This document shows, in pieces, positions 1-7,687 of a stretch of DNA of 64,000 nt (positions within the stretch are counted from its first letter, which is position 1; every line of letters starts with the position of its first letter). The position numbers were made by a program, and so were the translations under genes. The notes beneath the pieces are model-generated. The model saw only the letters and a program-made list of their open reading frames with translations. It ran no database searches and had not been told where the DNA came from. The stretch comes from Hymenobacter sp. DG01 (GTDB taxonomy: Bacteria > Bacteroidota > Bacteroidia > Cytophagales > Hymenobacteraceae). The stretch spans positions 62,001 to 126,000 of the forward strand of contig NZ_CP040937.1 in NCBI RefSeq assembly GCF_006352025.1, given 5' to 3'.

Positions 1-1
1 C

Positions 2-637
2 AACGAGGCGGCAGGGGGCAACGACCACAACGCGAACCAGGCTCCCGCTTCACCCAACCCACTCGCGGCCCCGGGTTCTGCTGATATGCCCGGCATGGAT
101 ATGAACGGGCCCGCCTCCACCAGCAAGGACAGCCGCACGGCCCCGGGCGCGATGGACAACAGGGCTATGCCCGGCCGCCAGCCGGCTGGTCCGCCAGCCC
201 CCGCTAACAGCACCATGCCGGACATGCCGGGCATGCGCATGCCCGCTGAAAAGATGACTCAGCCCATGCCCGCGGGCATGGATAGGAGCCGCCCGGCCCG
301 GCAGAAACCCATGAACGATATGCCCGGGATGGAGAATATGCCCGGCATGAGCCCGCCGAAATCAGGTGCCAAAAAGCCAGCCAAAGCCCCATCCGGCATG
401 GCGGGCATGGGCACCATGGCCGATATGCCGGGCATGAAGGCGCCGGGTTCAAAGCAGCCCAAGCAAGCCACGCCGCCAATGGACAACATGAGCGATATGC
501 CCGGTATGGAAAAAGGCCAGCCCATGCCCGCCATGGGCCCGATGCCGGGCATGCGCATGCCCACCAACCCCCTGGACAAGTTCCGCTTCGAGGACAACAA
601 CCCCGCCCGGAACAAACCCAAGCATGCTAACCAGTAG
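2..637 (+). CDS. Met-rich probable periplasmic copper-binding protein, C-terminal part (cut by left edge)
   Basis: The reading frame is open from the first bases of the window, so this is the tail of a longer protein and the ATG at 86 need not be the true start. About 210 residues are visible. They are low-complexity, rich in Met, Pro and Gly, with MPGM occurring at least seven times and usually written DMPGM. Methionine clusters of this kind bind Cu(I) in periplasmic copper-handling proteins (family knowledge). The stop overlaps the upstream ATG of the multicopper oxidase frame, so the two genes are co-transcribed. The identity of the N-terminal domain cannot be known from here; a copper-resistance or heavy-metal-binding protein is inferred from the tail and the neighbour. 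Confidence 0.7.
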   Translation, partial: NEAAGGNDHNANQAPASPNPLAAPGSADMPGMDMNGPASTSKDSRTAPGAMDNRAMPGRQPAGPPAPANSTMPDMPGMRMPAEKMTQPMPAGMDRSRPARQKPMNDMPGMENMPGMSPPKSGAKKPAKAPSGMAGMGTMADMPGMKAPGSKQPKQATPPMDNMSDMPGMEKGQPMPAMGPMPGMRMPTNPLDKFRFEDNNPARNKPKHANQ

Positions 638-644
638 CGACCCG

Positions 645-3104
645 ATGAGATTATTTGCCCTTCTACTCTTTCTGCTTGGTTCGCTTTCCCTGGCCGCCCA
701 AACGCCCCAGCACCAGGCCATGCCCAAAAGCAAGGCCGCCAATGGCCCGGCCACCCCACCCCCGGATCAGGACCTGCGGGGCCACGTGGTGGCGCCCCGC
801 ACGGGCCACGCCGGCCACCGGGTCGAATATGACCTGTACGTGGATGAGCGGGAGGTAAGCTACACCGGCAAAACCCGCCTGGCTATTGCCATCAACGGGC
901 AGATTCCGGCCCCCACGCTGCGCTTCACTGAGGGCGACACGGCTATCATCCGGGTACACAACCAGATGAGCGTGGAAACCAGCATTCACTGGCATGGGCT
1001 GCTGCTGCCTAACGACCAGGACGGGGTGCCCTACCTTAACACGGCCCCTATTGAGCCGGGCGGCATGCACACCTTCACGTTTCCGCTGATCCAGAGCGGC
1101 ACCTATTGGTACCACTCCCATACCATGCTGCAGGAGCAGAACGGGCTGTACGGCTCCATCGTCATTCAGCCCAAGCAGGTGAAGTACGAGCTCAAGGAGT
1201 ACGTGCTCCTGCTCTCCGACTGGACCGACCACCCACCCAAGGAAGTGCTGCGCTACCTCAAGCGGGCCGGCGAGTGGTTTGCCGTGCAGAAAGGCGCCAC
1301 GCAAAGCTACGGCGAGGCTGTTGCGGCCGGCTATTTCAAGGACAAAGTCCGGCAGGAGTGGGGCCGCATGCCGGCCATGGACCTCACCGACATCTACTAT
1401 AACAAGTTCCTCACCAATGGCCGCGAGCAGAGCTACTACCCTGACGCCAAGCCCGGGGAAGTGGTGCGCCTGCGCGTCATTAACGGCAGCGCCTCCTCCT
1501 ACTTCTACCTGCAGTATGCCGGCGGCCCCATGCAGGTCATCGCCGCCGATGGCATCAACGTGGAGCCTTTCCCCGTCAGCAAGCTTGAAATTGCCACGGC
1601 CGAAACCTACGACCTACTGGTGACCATTCCACCCGCGGGCGCGGCCGAACTGCGGGCCACCGCCAACGACATCACGGGCTACTCGTCCAGCTTCTTTGGG
1701 ACCGGCGAGCCGATGAAAGCGCCCGATTTGCCGCGCATTAACTACTTCCAGATGATGCGGGAAATGGGCAGCATGGGTAATATGACCGGTATGGACACGG
1801 GCGGCAACGGCCAGATGGACCCTAATGGCGGCATGAAGGGCATGGATATGAAAGGGGGCAGTGGGGAGATGAAAGACATGAACATGCCGGCTGGCCGGCA
1901 GTCTACGCAGCCCGCGGACCCCTCTATGAAAGGGATGGATATGAAAAACGGCACCATGCCTGCCAGCACGGCCCCCTCTCCCCAAAACCGGCCCATGAAC
2001 ATGCAGGAAAAGAGCGGTAAGAGCATGGGCAATATGCAGGACATGGGTAGTATGGCCGGCATGGACATGGGCGGTGGAATGGCCGGCATGAGCATGGGGG
2101 GCGCGGGCGGCGACTTTAACTACAACCAGCTGCGGGCCCTGAATCCGACCACCCTGGATTCTACCCGGCAGTGGCGCGACATCAAGCTTACGCTCACCGG
2201 CAACATGCTGCGCTACATCTGGTCGTTTGACAACAAAACCTTGTCGGAAGCCGACAAAATTCCCATTCGCCGGGGTGAGAACGTGCGCATGACCTTCACC
2301 AACCTGACCATGATGCGCCACCCGCTGCACCTGCACGGGCACTTCTTTCGTTTAGTCAATGCCCAGGGCGCTTACTCGCCCATGAAGCACACCTTCGACA
2401 TCCCGGCCATGGGCACGGTGACTATCGAATTTGAGGCCAACGAGTACCAGGACTGGTTTTTCCACTGCCACATCCTCTACCACATGATGGCCGGCATGGC
2501 CCGCATCATTAGCTACGACGCCAGCCCCCAGAACGAGTACGCGAAGGGGAACTACAAGATGCTTAAGCGCGAGGACAATGCGGTCTACCCCTGGCTCGAT
2601 TTATCGATCCACTCTCAGGGGGCCTTCCTGGAAGGCAATCTTTCCAATAACCGCAACGCGCTGGAATTCGAGGGCCGGGTCAACTACCTGGGGAACTACG
2701 AAACCGAAACCCACTTGCTGCGCTACCTCGATAAGCGGCAATTCTGGGCGGCCTTCGTGGGCTATGATTTTCGGGACAACAAGACGTTACGTGGGTCGGC
2801 CCTGGAAAAAGGCCGTCCTCGAGACAACAACATCAATTTCCGCCGGCAAACCGAACTCGGCGTGTACTATCTGCTCCCTCTACTTGTACGCGCAGAGTTA
2901 CGCTCTGATCTGACTGGTCAGGTGCGTCTGCAACTCGAGCGCCGGGATTTGCCCCTGAGTAATAATGTGTTCATGGACATCCGGGGCAACACGGACCGGG
3001 AGTTTACGCTCGGCTTCCGCTATATGGTCAGCAAGTACGCCTCGCTGAGCACCAACTACGATAACCAGTATGGCTGGGGCGCCGGCCTGACCTTTCATTA
3101 CTAG
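645..3104 (+). CDS. Multicopper oxidase (CopA-like) with Met-rich insert and C-terminal CopB-like tail
   Basis: Predicted periplasmic cuprous oxidase for copper tolerance, 819 aa. I chose the ATG at 645 over 624 because it begins directly with a signal peptide (MRLFALLLFLLGSLSLAAQ). Copper ligands are all visible: HWHG (H115, H117), WYHSH (H157, H159), HPLHLHGH (559-566) and HCHILYH (607-613) with the type-1 Cys608 and Met618. A Met/Gly-rich insert fills roughly residues 370-490. After the last cupredoxin domain about 180 residues follow (NYLGNYETETHLLRY onward) that alternate like beta strands and resemble the CopB outer-membrane barrel. It would therefore act as an oxidase tethered to or fused with a barrel. 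The upstream Met-rich gene overlaps its frame start. Confidence 0.9.
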   Translation: MRLFALLLFLLGSLSLAAQTPQHQAMPKSKAANGPATPPPDQDLRGHVVAPRTGHAGHRVEYDLYVDEREVSYTGKTRLAIAINGQIPAPTLRFTEGDTAIIRVHNQMSVETSIHWHGLLLPNDQDGVPYLNTAPIEPGGMHTFTFPLIQSGTYWYHSHTMLQEQNGLYGSIVIQPKQVKYELKEYVLLLSDWTDHPPKEVLRYLKRAGEWFAVQKGATQSYGEAVAAGYFKDKVRQEWGRMPAMDLTDIYYNKFLTNGREQSYYPDAKPGEVVRLRVINGSASSYFYLQYAGGPMQVIAADGINVEPFPVSKLEIATAETYDLLVTIPPAGAAELRATANDITGYSSSFFGTGEPMKAPDLPRINYFQMMREMGSMGNMTGMDTGGNGQMDPNGGMKGMDMKGGSGEMKDMNMPAGRQSTQPADPSMKGMDMKNGTMPASTAPSPQNRPMNMQEKSGKSMGNMQDMGSMAGMDMGGGMAGMSMGGAGGDFNYNQLRALNPTTLDSTRQWRDIKLTLTGNMLRYIWSFDNKTLSEADKIPIRRGENVRMTFTNLTMMRHPLHLHGHFFRLVNAQGAYSPMKHTFDIPAMGTVTIEFEANEYQDWFFHCHILYHMMAGMARIISYDASPQNEYAKGNYKMLKREDNAVYPWLDLSIHSQGAFLEGNLSNNRNALEFEGRVNYLGNYETETHLLRYLDKRQFWAAFVGYDFRDNKTLRGSALEKGRPRDNNINFRRQTELGVYYLLPLLVRAELRSDLTGQVRLQLERRDLPLSNNVFMDIRGNTDREFTLGFRYMVSKYASLSTNYDNQYGWGAGLTFHY

Positions 3105-3193
3105 CAAAGGGCCCCTCAAGAGCGTTGCTTTGCCCGCTGCCTCCTGAGCCGCTACTCGAGTGGTCTATCCTGGCGCGGCTGATTTACCCCATT

Positions 3194-4122
3194 ATGTACA
3201 TTCGCAAGCACATTCATTGGCGCGTTATCTGGCGCCATTCCTGGAAGGACGTGCTCCTTTTCCTGACTTACGATCTGCTCTTGGCCGTGCTCTACGGCCC
3301 GCTGCACTGGCATTGGCTGGACGTGCCCTGGCAGCTGGTCAGCATCGTGGGCGTGGCCGTGTCGTTCTACGTGGGCTTCAAGAACAGCAGTTCCTACAGC
3401 CGCTTTTCCGAAGCCCGCCAGCTGTGGGGCGGCATTGTCAACCGCAGTCGCAGCTGGACGATGCTGGTGCTGGGCCAGCCAACCTGGTGACGACTACGCT
3501 GGCGCAGCTGGCGTTTCAGCGGCAGTTGGTGTACCGGCAGCTGGCCTGGGTCAATGCCTTGCATCTGCACCTGCGCCGTCAGCCTGAGCGCTGGCAGGCG
3601 GAGGTGGCGCCGCTGCTCGACCCGGCCGAGGCCACCCAGCTGCAGCGGCTGGCCAATCCACCCGCTCAGCTGCTGCTGCGGCAAACGCAGGCCCTGCGCG
3701 AGGCCGAAGGGCTGTTCAGTGAGTTGCAGCTGAGAACTTTGTGTGAAGAGTTACGCGAGATGACCAACCTGCAGGGCGGCTGTGAGCGCATCAAAAACAC
3801 ACCGTTTCCCCGGCAGTATGCTTTTTCCAGCCTGGTGTTCGTCTGGCTCTTTATTGCCCTGCTGCCCCTGGGCTTGCTGGGCGAATTCGAGAAGCTGGGC
3901 CATGGCCACTACTGGCTGACCGTGCCGTTCTCCGTGCTGGTATCCTGGGTGTTCATCACCATTGAGCTGGTGGGCCACATCAGTGAGGATCCGTTTGAGA
4001 ATCGCATGAACGACGTGCCCATGACGGCGCTCTGCCGCACCATCGAGATTGACCTGCGCCAGATGCTGGGCGAACAGCAGGTGCCCGCGCCCGTGCAACC
4101 CGAACATGGCATACTCTACTAG
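3194..4122 (+). pseudogene. Bestrophin-like channel, copy 1, frameshifted
   Basis: Homologue of the intact bestrophin-like (UPF0187) gene at 28493-29428. The N-terminal half (MYIRKHIHWRVIW, GFKNSSSYSRFSEARQLWGG) reads in one frame and stops at 3490. The rest, from YRQLAWVNALHLHLRRQPE to the conserved RTIEIDLRQMLGEQQVP, reads in another frame to 4122. The shift lies near 3470-3490, where the intact copy reads LVLGNTDPLGPAL. Bestrophins are pentameric membrane anion channels (family knowledge). The last 120 bases are almost identical to the other copy, suggesting recent duplication or gene conversion. It may be a real pseudogene or a one-base sequencing error; otherwise both halves look well conserved. 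Confidence 0.85.
3981..4100 (+). repeat. Arm A of a 120-bp inverted repeat (bestrophin 3' ends)
   Basis: This stretch matches 28515-28634 in inverted orientation with four mismatches by eye. It codes for the conserved C-terminal end of the two bestrophin paralogues. Such long near-identical arms in opposite orientation are substrates for homologous recombination that would invert the roughly 24 kb between them, including the accessory island. Confidence 0.8.
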
Positions 4123-4479
4123 CCGCTCATACTACACCCTGCATTCTCCCTGCGCTTGAAAGGTCCATATCCCTACGGACTGTAGCTACTCCACCTGCTA
4201 TAAGCTGTATAAAGTTAGAAGATTAACCACAGAGGGACGCTTGCCAAAGCAAACCAGTTCACCGGTCCGGCTTCGGGTGCGTCGGCTGTTGAGGCCAGGG
4301 CTTGTAAGCCGGTCTACCTGCGGTGGCAATTAGCGCAGGCAGGTCTGGTATCGGATACACCATCCCCGGAATTTGTTGCATAGTTTATCGTTAGGCAACC
4401 GGGAAGGGAGCGTAACGCGAGTAGCTCTATAGCAGGCTTCCTTTTCCGCGTACTCTCCTTACTATTGACCCTTCCCTAT
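4123..4479. other. Intergenic, no gene recognised
   Basis: No open frame with coding character and no clear RNA structure was seen between the broken bestrophin and the small frame starting at 4480. Confidence 0.5.
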
Positions 4480-4770
4480 ATGAAGATCAAACAGCTTGAA
4501 AATGTATTGTGTAGGCTGGCTGCACGGGAGGCCAACGTATCAAGGGCAGAGATAACCAATGGTTGGCAGCAGTTGGAGCCCCGCCTCGATGCACTGCAAC
4601 TATCTACTCAGAATGGTGAGCAGGTAACTCAACACTACGTGGACCGCCCGGGGCCGCACGGCAGTCTGTCGAGTAAGGAAAAAACCGGTGCTGGTACCCC
4701 CTTACCCACTGAATGCAGGCAAGGGGTGGAAACCTTTATTGACAGGACTGTAGCAGTGCCGTTACGCTGA
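4480..4770 (+). CDS. Possible small hypothetical protein (96 aa)
   Basis: Frame starting MKIKQLENVLCRLAAREANV, with a helical, charged N-terminal half. Its 3' end overlaps the convergent gene on the minus strand by 35 bases. The C-terminal half has no obvious coding character. I recognise no family, and it may be a chance frame. Confidence 0.2.
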   Translation: MKIKQLENVLCRLAAREANVSRAEITNGWQQLEPRLDALQLSTQNGEQVTQHYVDRPGPHGSLSSKEKTGAGTPLPTECRQGVETFIDRTVAVPLR

Positions 4771-5662
4771 GCGTAGCAGTAGCATCGGTGGTATAGTTGT
4801 CATTGTTCACGCACACGTAGAGGCGACGGGTACCGGCCGGCAACGCAAGGGGGCGGGTTTCCTGGGGGGTATTTTCTGCTGCCCGAAAGCACACTTTGTC
4901 CCGGGTAATGGTGCCCTTGGTAGCGAGAAACTGCTGAGCCGCGCGCTCGTCGGGGGTAATGTACCAGTGGCACTTGGTGCTAACCGTGGGTGGAGCATTG
5001 TTGCCTTGCTTGGTCAGGGCCGTGGCCGCGGTGCTCAACAGGGCGGGGGCCGCGGTTCCTCCACTGCCGGCTACGGCTGCCACCGCCAGTGCCGTTGACC
5101 AGGAAATAGGAGGCTGGCCTTCGTCGCGCACGTCCAGCTTATAGATAATGCCGACCGTGCCGACCGGCAGATCTACCGTGAATACTTTCCGGCTGGTGTG
5201 CATGCAGTTGCTGCAGTGGATGGAAGCTGTGCTCAGGGGCAGCGCGTCCTGCAGCACGGATGTACACTTGATTTCGCGGCCGTCCTCATGCCAACTGCGA
5301 AAATCAGCTTGTTGTAGGCCATTCACGTACGTTCCGCGGAAACTCATCTGGCCGTTTTCGTGCCAGCCGCAGCACAGCCCGGTGGGCTTGTCCGGGGCTT
5401 CACTGGCCATTTTTCCTTCCCACTGCTTTTTCCAGGAAGGATAGAAGTAGTCGCGCACGGTGCCCACCGTTTTGCCGGCAGCATCATGGCGGGCAATCCG
5501 AGCATAGGAAACCTCTTCCAGGGTCTCGGTGCGCTCCCAATCACGGTCAAAATACACGGTGTCGGCCGGCGGTAAGCTGACAGCTGCCGGCTTGGGCCGC
5601 TGGGCCAGCCCGGGCAGGCAAATGAAACAGAAGAAGGCGTGTAGAAAGTAACGTTTTGCCAT
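4736..5662 (-). CDS. Secreted protein with MORN-like (YwqK-type) repeats
   Basis: About 308 aa starting MAKRYFLHAFFCFICLPGLAQ, a signal peptide ending AQ; I preferred this ATG to the longer frame from 5758 for that reason. The middle carries two MORN-variant repeats (GWHENGQMSFRGTYVNGLQQ, then FRSWHEDGREI), as in secreted YwqK-family proteins of Bacteroidota. The C-terminal half has the pattern of a beta-rich domain with scattered Cys. Function is unknown; MORN-like repeats usually mediate binding. It lies downstream of the histidine kinase but a strong inverted repeat separates them, so it is probably a separate transcript. Confidence 0.7.
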   Translation of the reverse strand: MAKRYFLHAFFCFICLPGLAQRPKPAAVSLPPADTVYFDRDWERTETLEEVSYARIARHDAAGKTVGTVRDYFYPSWKKQWEGKMASEAPDKPTGLCCGWHENGQMSFRGTYVNGLQQADFRSWHEDGREIKCTSVLQDALPLSTASIHCSNCMHTSRKVFTVDLPVGTVGIIYKLDVRDEGQPPISWSTALAVAAVAGSGGTAAPALLSTAATALTKQGNNAPPTVSTKCHWYITPDERAAQQFLATKGTITRDKVCFRAAENTPQETRPLALPAGTRRLYVCVNNDNYTTDATATLSVTALLQSCQ

Positions 5663-5817
5663 ACAGGAATTGGAGGTAGAACAAGCCGGAATGCGATGGG
5701 TAAATATGGTTATAATTAAAAGTTCGGTCCGAAATTCGCCCTTGGCAATTGTTCGCATCCCTGCTTACGCCCCCTTAGATACGCCTTTCTCTCAGATGGA
5801 TAATCCAGCTTAGAAAC

Positions 5818-5871
5818 GGTGAGTCACTTAAATCGAGACCAATCTTGAGGCCATAATTTAAGTGACTCACC
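5818..5871 (-). terminator. 16-bp perfect inverted repeat after the kinase gene
   Basis: Arms at 5818-5833 and 5856-5871 (GGTGAGTCACTTAAAT and its complement) are separated by 22 bases. The structure sits 31 bases past the stop of the minus-strand histidine kinase and would form a stable hairpin. The T-run is weak, so a terminator is likely but not certain; a protein-binding palindrome is the alternative. Confidence 0.5.
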
Positions 5872-5901
5872 TAGCGCGCAGAGATACAAGATAGGCGCAC
5901 G

Positions 5902-7518
5902 CTAGGCACGGAACGTCACGGTGAACGTGGTACCCACGCCGGGCTCGCTGCTTACGTTAATGGCGGCACCCCCATTCTCAATCAAGCGCTTAATCATGTA
6001 GAGGCCGACGCCTGCCCCTTCGACGTGGGTGTGCAGGCGTTGAAATACCTGGAATAAGCGCCCTTGCTGCGTCTGGTCCAACCCAAGGCCATTATCTTGC
6101 ACGGCCAGCGTTACCGCGCCGGCTTGCTGCTCGGCCCGCACCCGGACCTGGGCCGGCCGCTCCGGCGCGTGGTATTTCACGGCGTTGCTAAGCAAGTTGT
6201 AGGCAATGGAGCGCAGGTTGGCCGGGATGAAAGTGACCCGTAGGTCGGCCGGTACGTGCACGTGCACAGTGGCCCCGGCCGCCTGGATCTCGGTGGCCAG
6301 GTCGTGGCAGACCGACGTCAGCAGGGGCTCCAACGCCACCGATTCGGTCGGGCCATCCTGGCTCTGCTGCAAGCGCACCAGATCGGTGAGCTGGGTAATG
6401 GTGAAGCGGAAGCGGCCGACCGTGTCCTGCAGCATACGCAGCAGCTCCGCCACCGCTTCCGTATGTTGCACCTCGTCCGGCAACGCCTCGTGCAGGGCCA
6501 GCAACAGGCCCTCAATGTTGATAATCGGCGCTTTAAGGTCGTGCGAGGCCGTGTAGACAAAAGTGTCCAGGTCCGCGTTGGTGCGCCGCAGCTCGTCGTT
6601 GCTGGCGCGTAATTCCAGGGTGCGTTCCTGCACGCGGGTTTCCAACTCCTGGTTGAACTGTTCGACTTGCTGGCGGGCGCGCACCTGCTGGCTCACGTCG
6701 TACGTGAAGTCCAGTACGCCATCAATGTGGCCTTGCACGTCGCGCAGCGGGTGCAGGGAGATGTTAAGAAAGACCTGCACTGGTTGCCCGTTGCCGTGAA
6801 AGTCAAACCAGCCTTCCATTTCGTGCAGGTAAACGGGCTTCCCGGTCCTATACACTTGGTCAAACAAGGCGACTACTCCCATTTCAATGGACTCTGGGAT
6901 TCCCTCGCGAAACGGCTTTCCTAGGAAGGAGCGGTGCGGAAACAGGCTCTGGTAGGCGGGGTTGACGAACTGGTAGATGTGGTCCGGCCCCTGGTAGACG
7001 GCAATGTAGGCGGGCATCTGCGTGAGCACCTCGCGAAAGCGTTGGCGCTGCTGCTCGGCCACGGCATGGGCCACTTGCTCGGCGGCCACGCTCTCCCGCA
7101 GCTGCCGTTCGGCCTGATGGCTGGCAGTGATGTCTTGCACGGATTGCAGGATGAACTGCACTTCCCCCTGCGCATCGAGCACGGGCGTATGGCGCGGCTG
7201 CCAGTGGCGCTCAACAAATCGGCCCGACTGCGTGCGGTCAGGCACATCGTAGTGCTGCGGCGCCATTTCGTGCGGCCGTTTGGTGGTCAGCACCTGCTGC
7301 AGGGAGGCGCGCACGTTCGCCACGGCGTTGGCCTCGGGTGTGTTGGGGTTGTCAGGAAAAGCCTCGAAAATATATTGCCCCACAATCACATCCCGCTGGG
7401 TCAGGGTAGCGGCCAAGTAGTCGTCGCTGGCACCCAGTATCACCCAGCCCGAGGATAGCAACAGGGTCGCGCCGGGCTGGGCGTTAAAGACAGACAGCAA
7501 GTCGAGAGGACGCATCAA
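5902..7518 (-). CDS. PAS-domain sensor histidine kinase
   Basis: 538 aa, no membrane segment, so a cytoplasmic sensor. Two PAS-like domains occupy about residues 10-135 and 160-290, followed by a coiled coil rich in Gln/Glu/Arg. The HisKA segment has TASHDLKAPIINIEG with phosphoacceptor His326. The ATPase domain shows the N box (NLLSNAVKYH), G1 (VQDNGLGLD) and G2 (GAGVGLYMIKRLIENGG). It autophosphorylates and passes the phosphate to a response regulator, which is not encoded next to it, so it is an orphan kinase. It is divergent in role from, though co-oriented with, the TonB receptor upstream; a terminator separates them. The signal is unknown. Confidence 0.9.
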   Translation of the reverse strand: MMRPLDLLSVFNAQPGATLLLSSGWVILGASDDYLAATLTQRDVIVGQYIFEAFPDNPNTPEANAVANVRASLQQVLTTKRPHEMAPQHYDVPDRTQSGRFVERHWQPRHTPVLDAQGEVQFILQSVQDITASHQAERQLRESVAAEQVAHAVAEQQRQRFREVLTQMPAYIAVYQGPDHIYQFVNPAYQSLFPHRSFLGKPFREGIPESIEMGVVALFDQVYRTGKPVYLHEMEGWFDFHGNGQPVQVFLNISLHPLRDVQGHIDGVLDFTYDVSQQVRARQQVEQFNQELETRVQERTLELRASNDELRRTNADLDTFVYTASHDLKAPIINIEGLLLALHEALPDEVQHTEAVAELLRMLQDTVGRFRFTITQLTDLVRLQQSQDGPTESVALEPLLTSVCHDLATEIQAAGATVHVHVPADLRVTFIPANLRSIAYNLLSNAVKYHAPERPAQVRVRAEQQAGAVTLAVQDNGLGLDQTQQGRLFQVFQRLHTHVEGAGVGLYMIKRLIENGGAAINVSSEPGVGTTFTVTFRA

Positions 7519-7633
7519 GGCAGCAGTGGGGGCGGGGTCAAAGGTCGGTGTTTACATGCGACTTGTGGACCAAACTTTTAACCAAGGTCAATTATATCGG
7601 GCTGCCGACTATCCACGGCTCCGACCTATGCAG

Positions 7634-7665
7634 AAAAGGGGGTGCTCAACAGAGCACCCCCTTTT
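7634..7665 (-). terminator. Rho-independent terminator of the TonB receptor gene
   Basis: A perfect 14-bp stem (7634-7647 with 7652-7665) has a 4-base AACA loop. It begins 23 bases past the minus-strand stop codon and ends in a T4 run in that direction. Confidence 0.85.
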
Positions 7666-7687
7666 GCGGGAATTGGTAGAACGCTGT

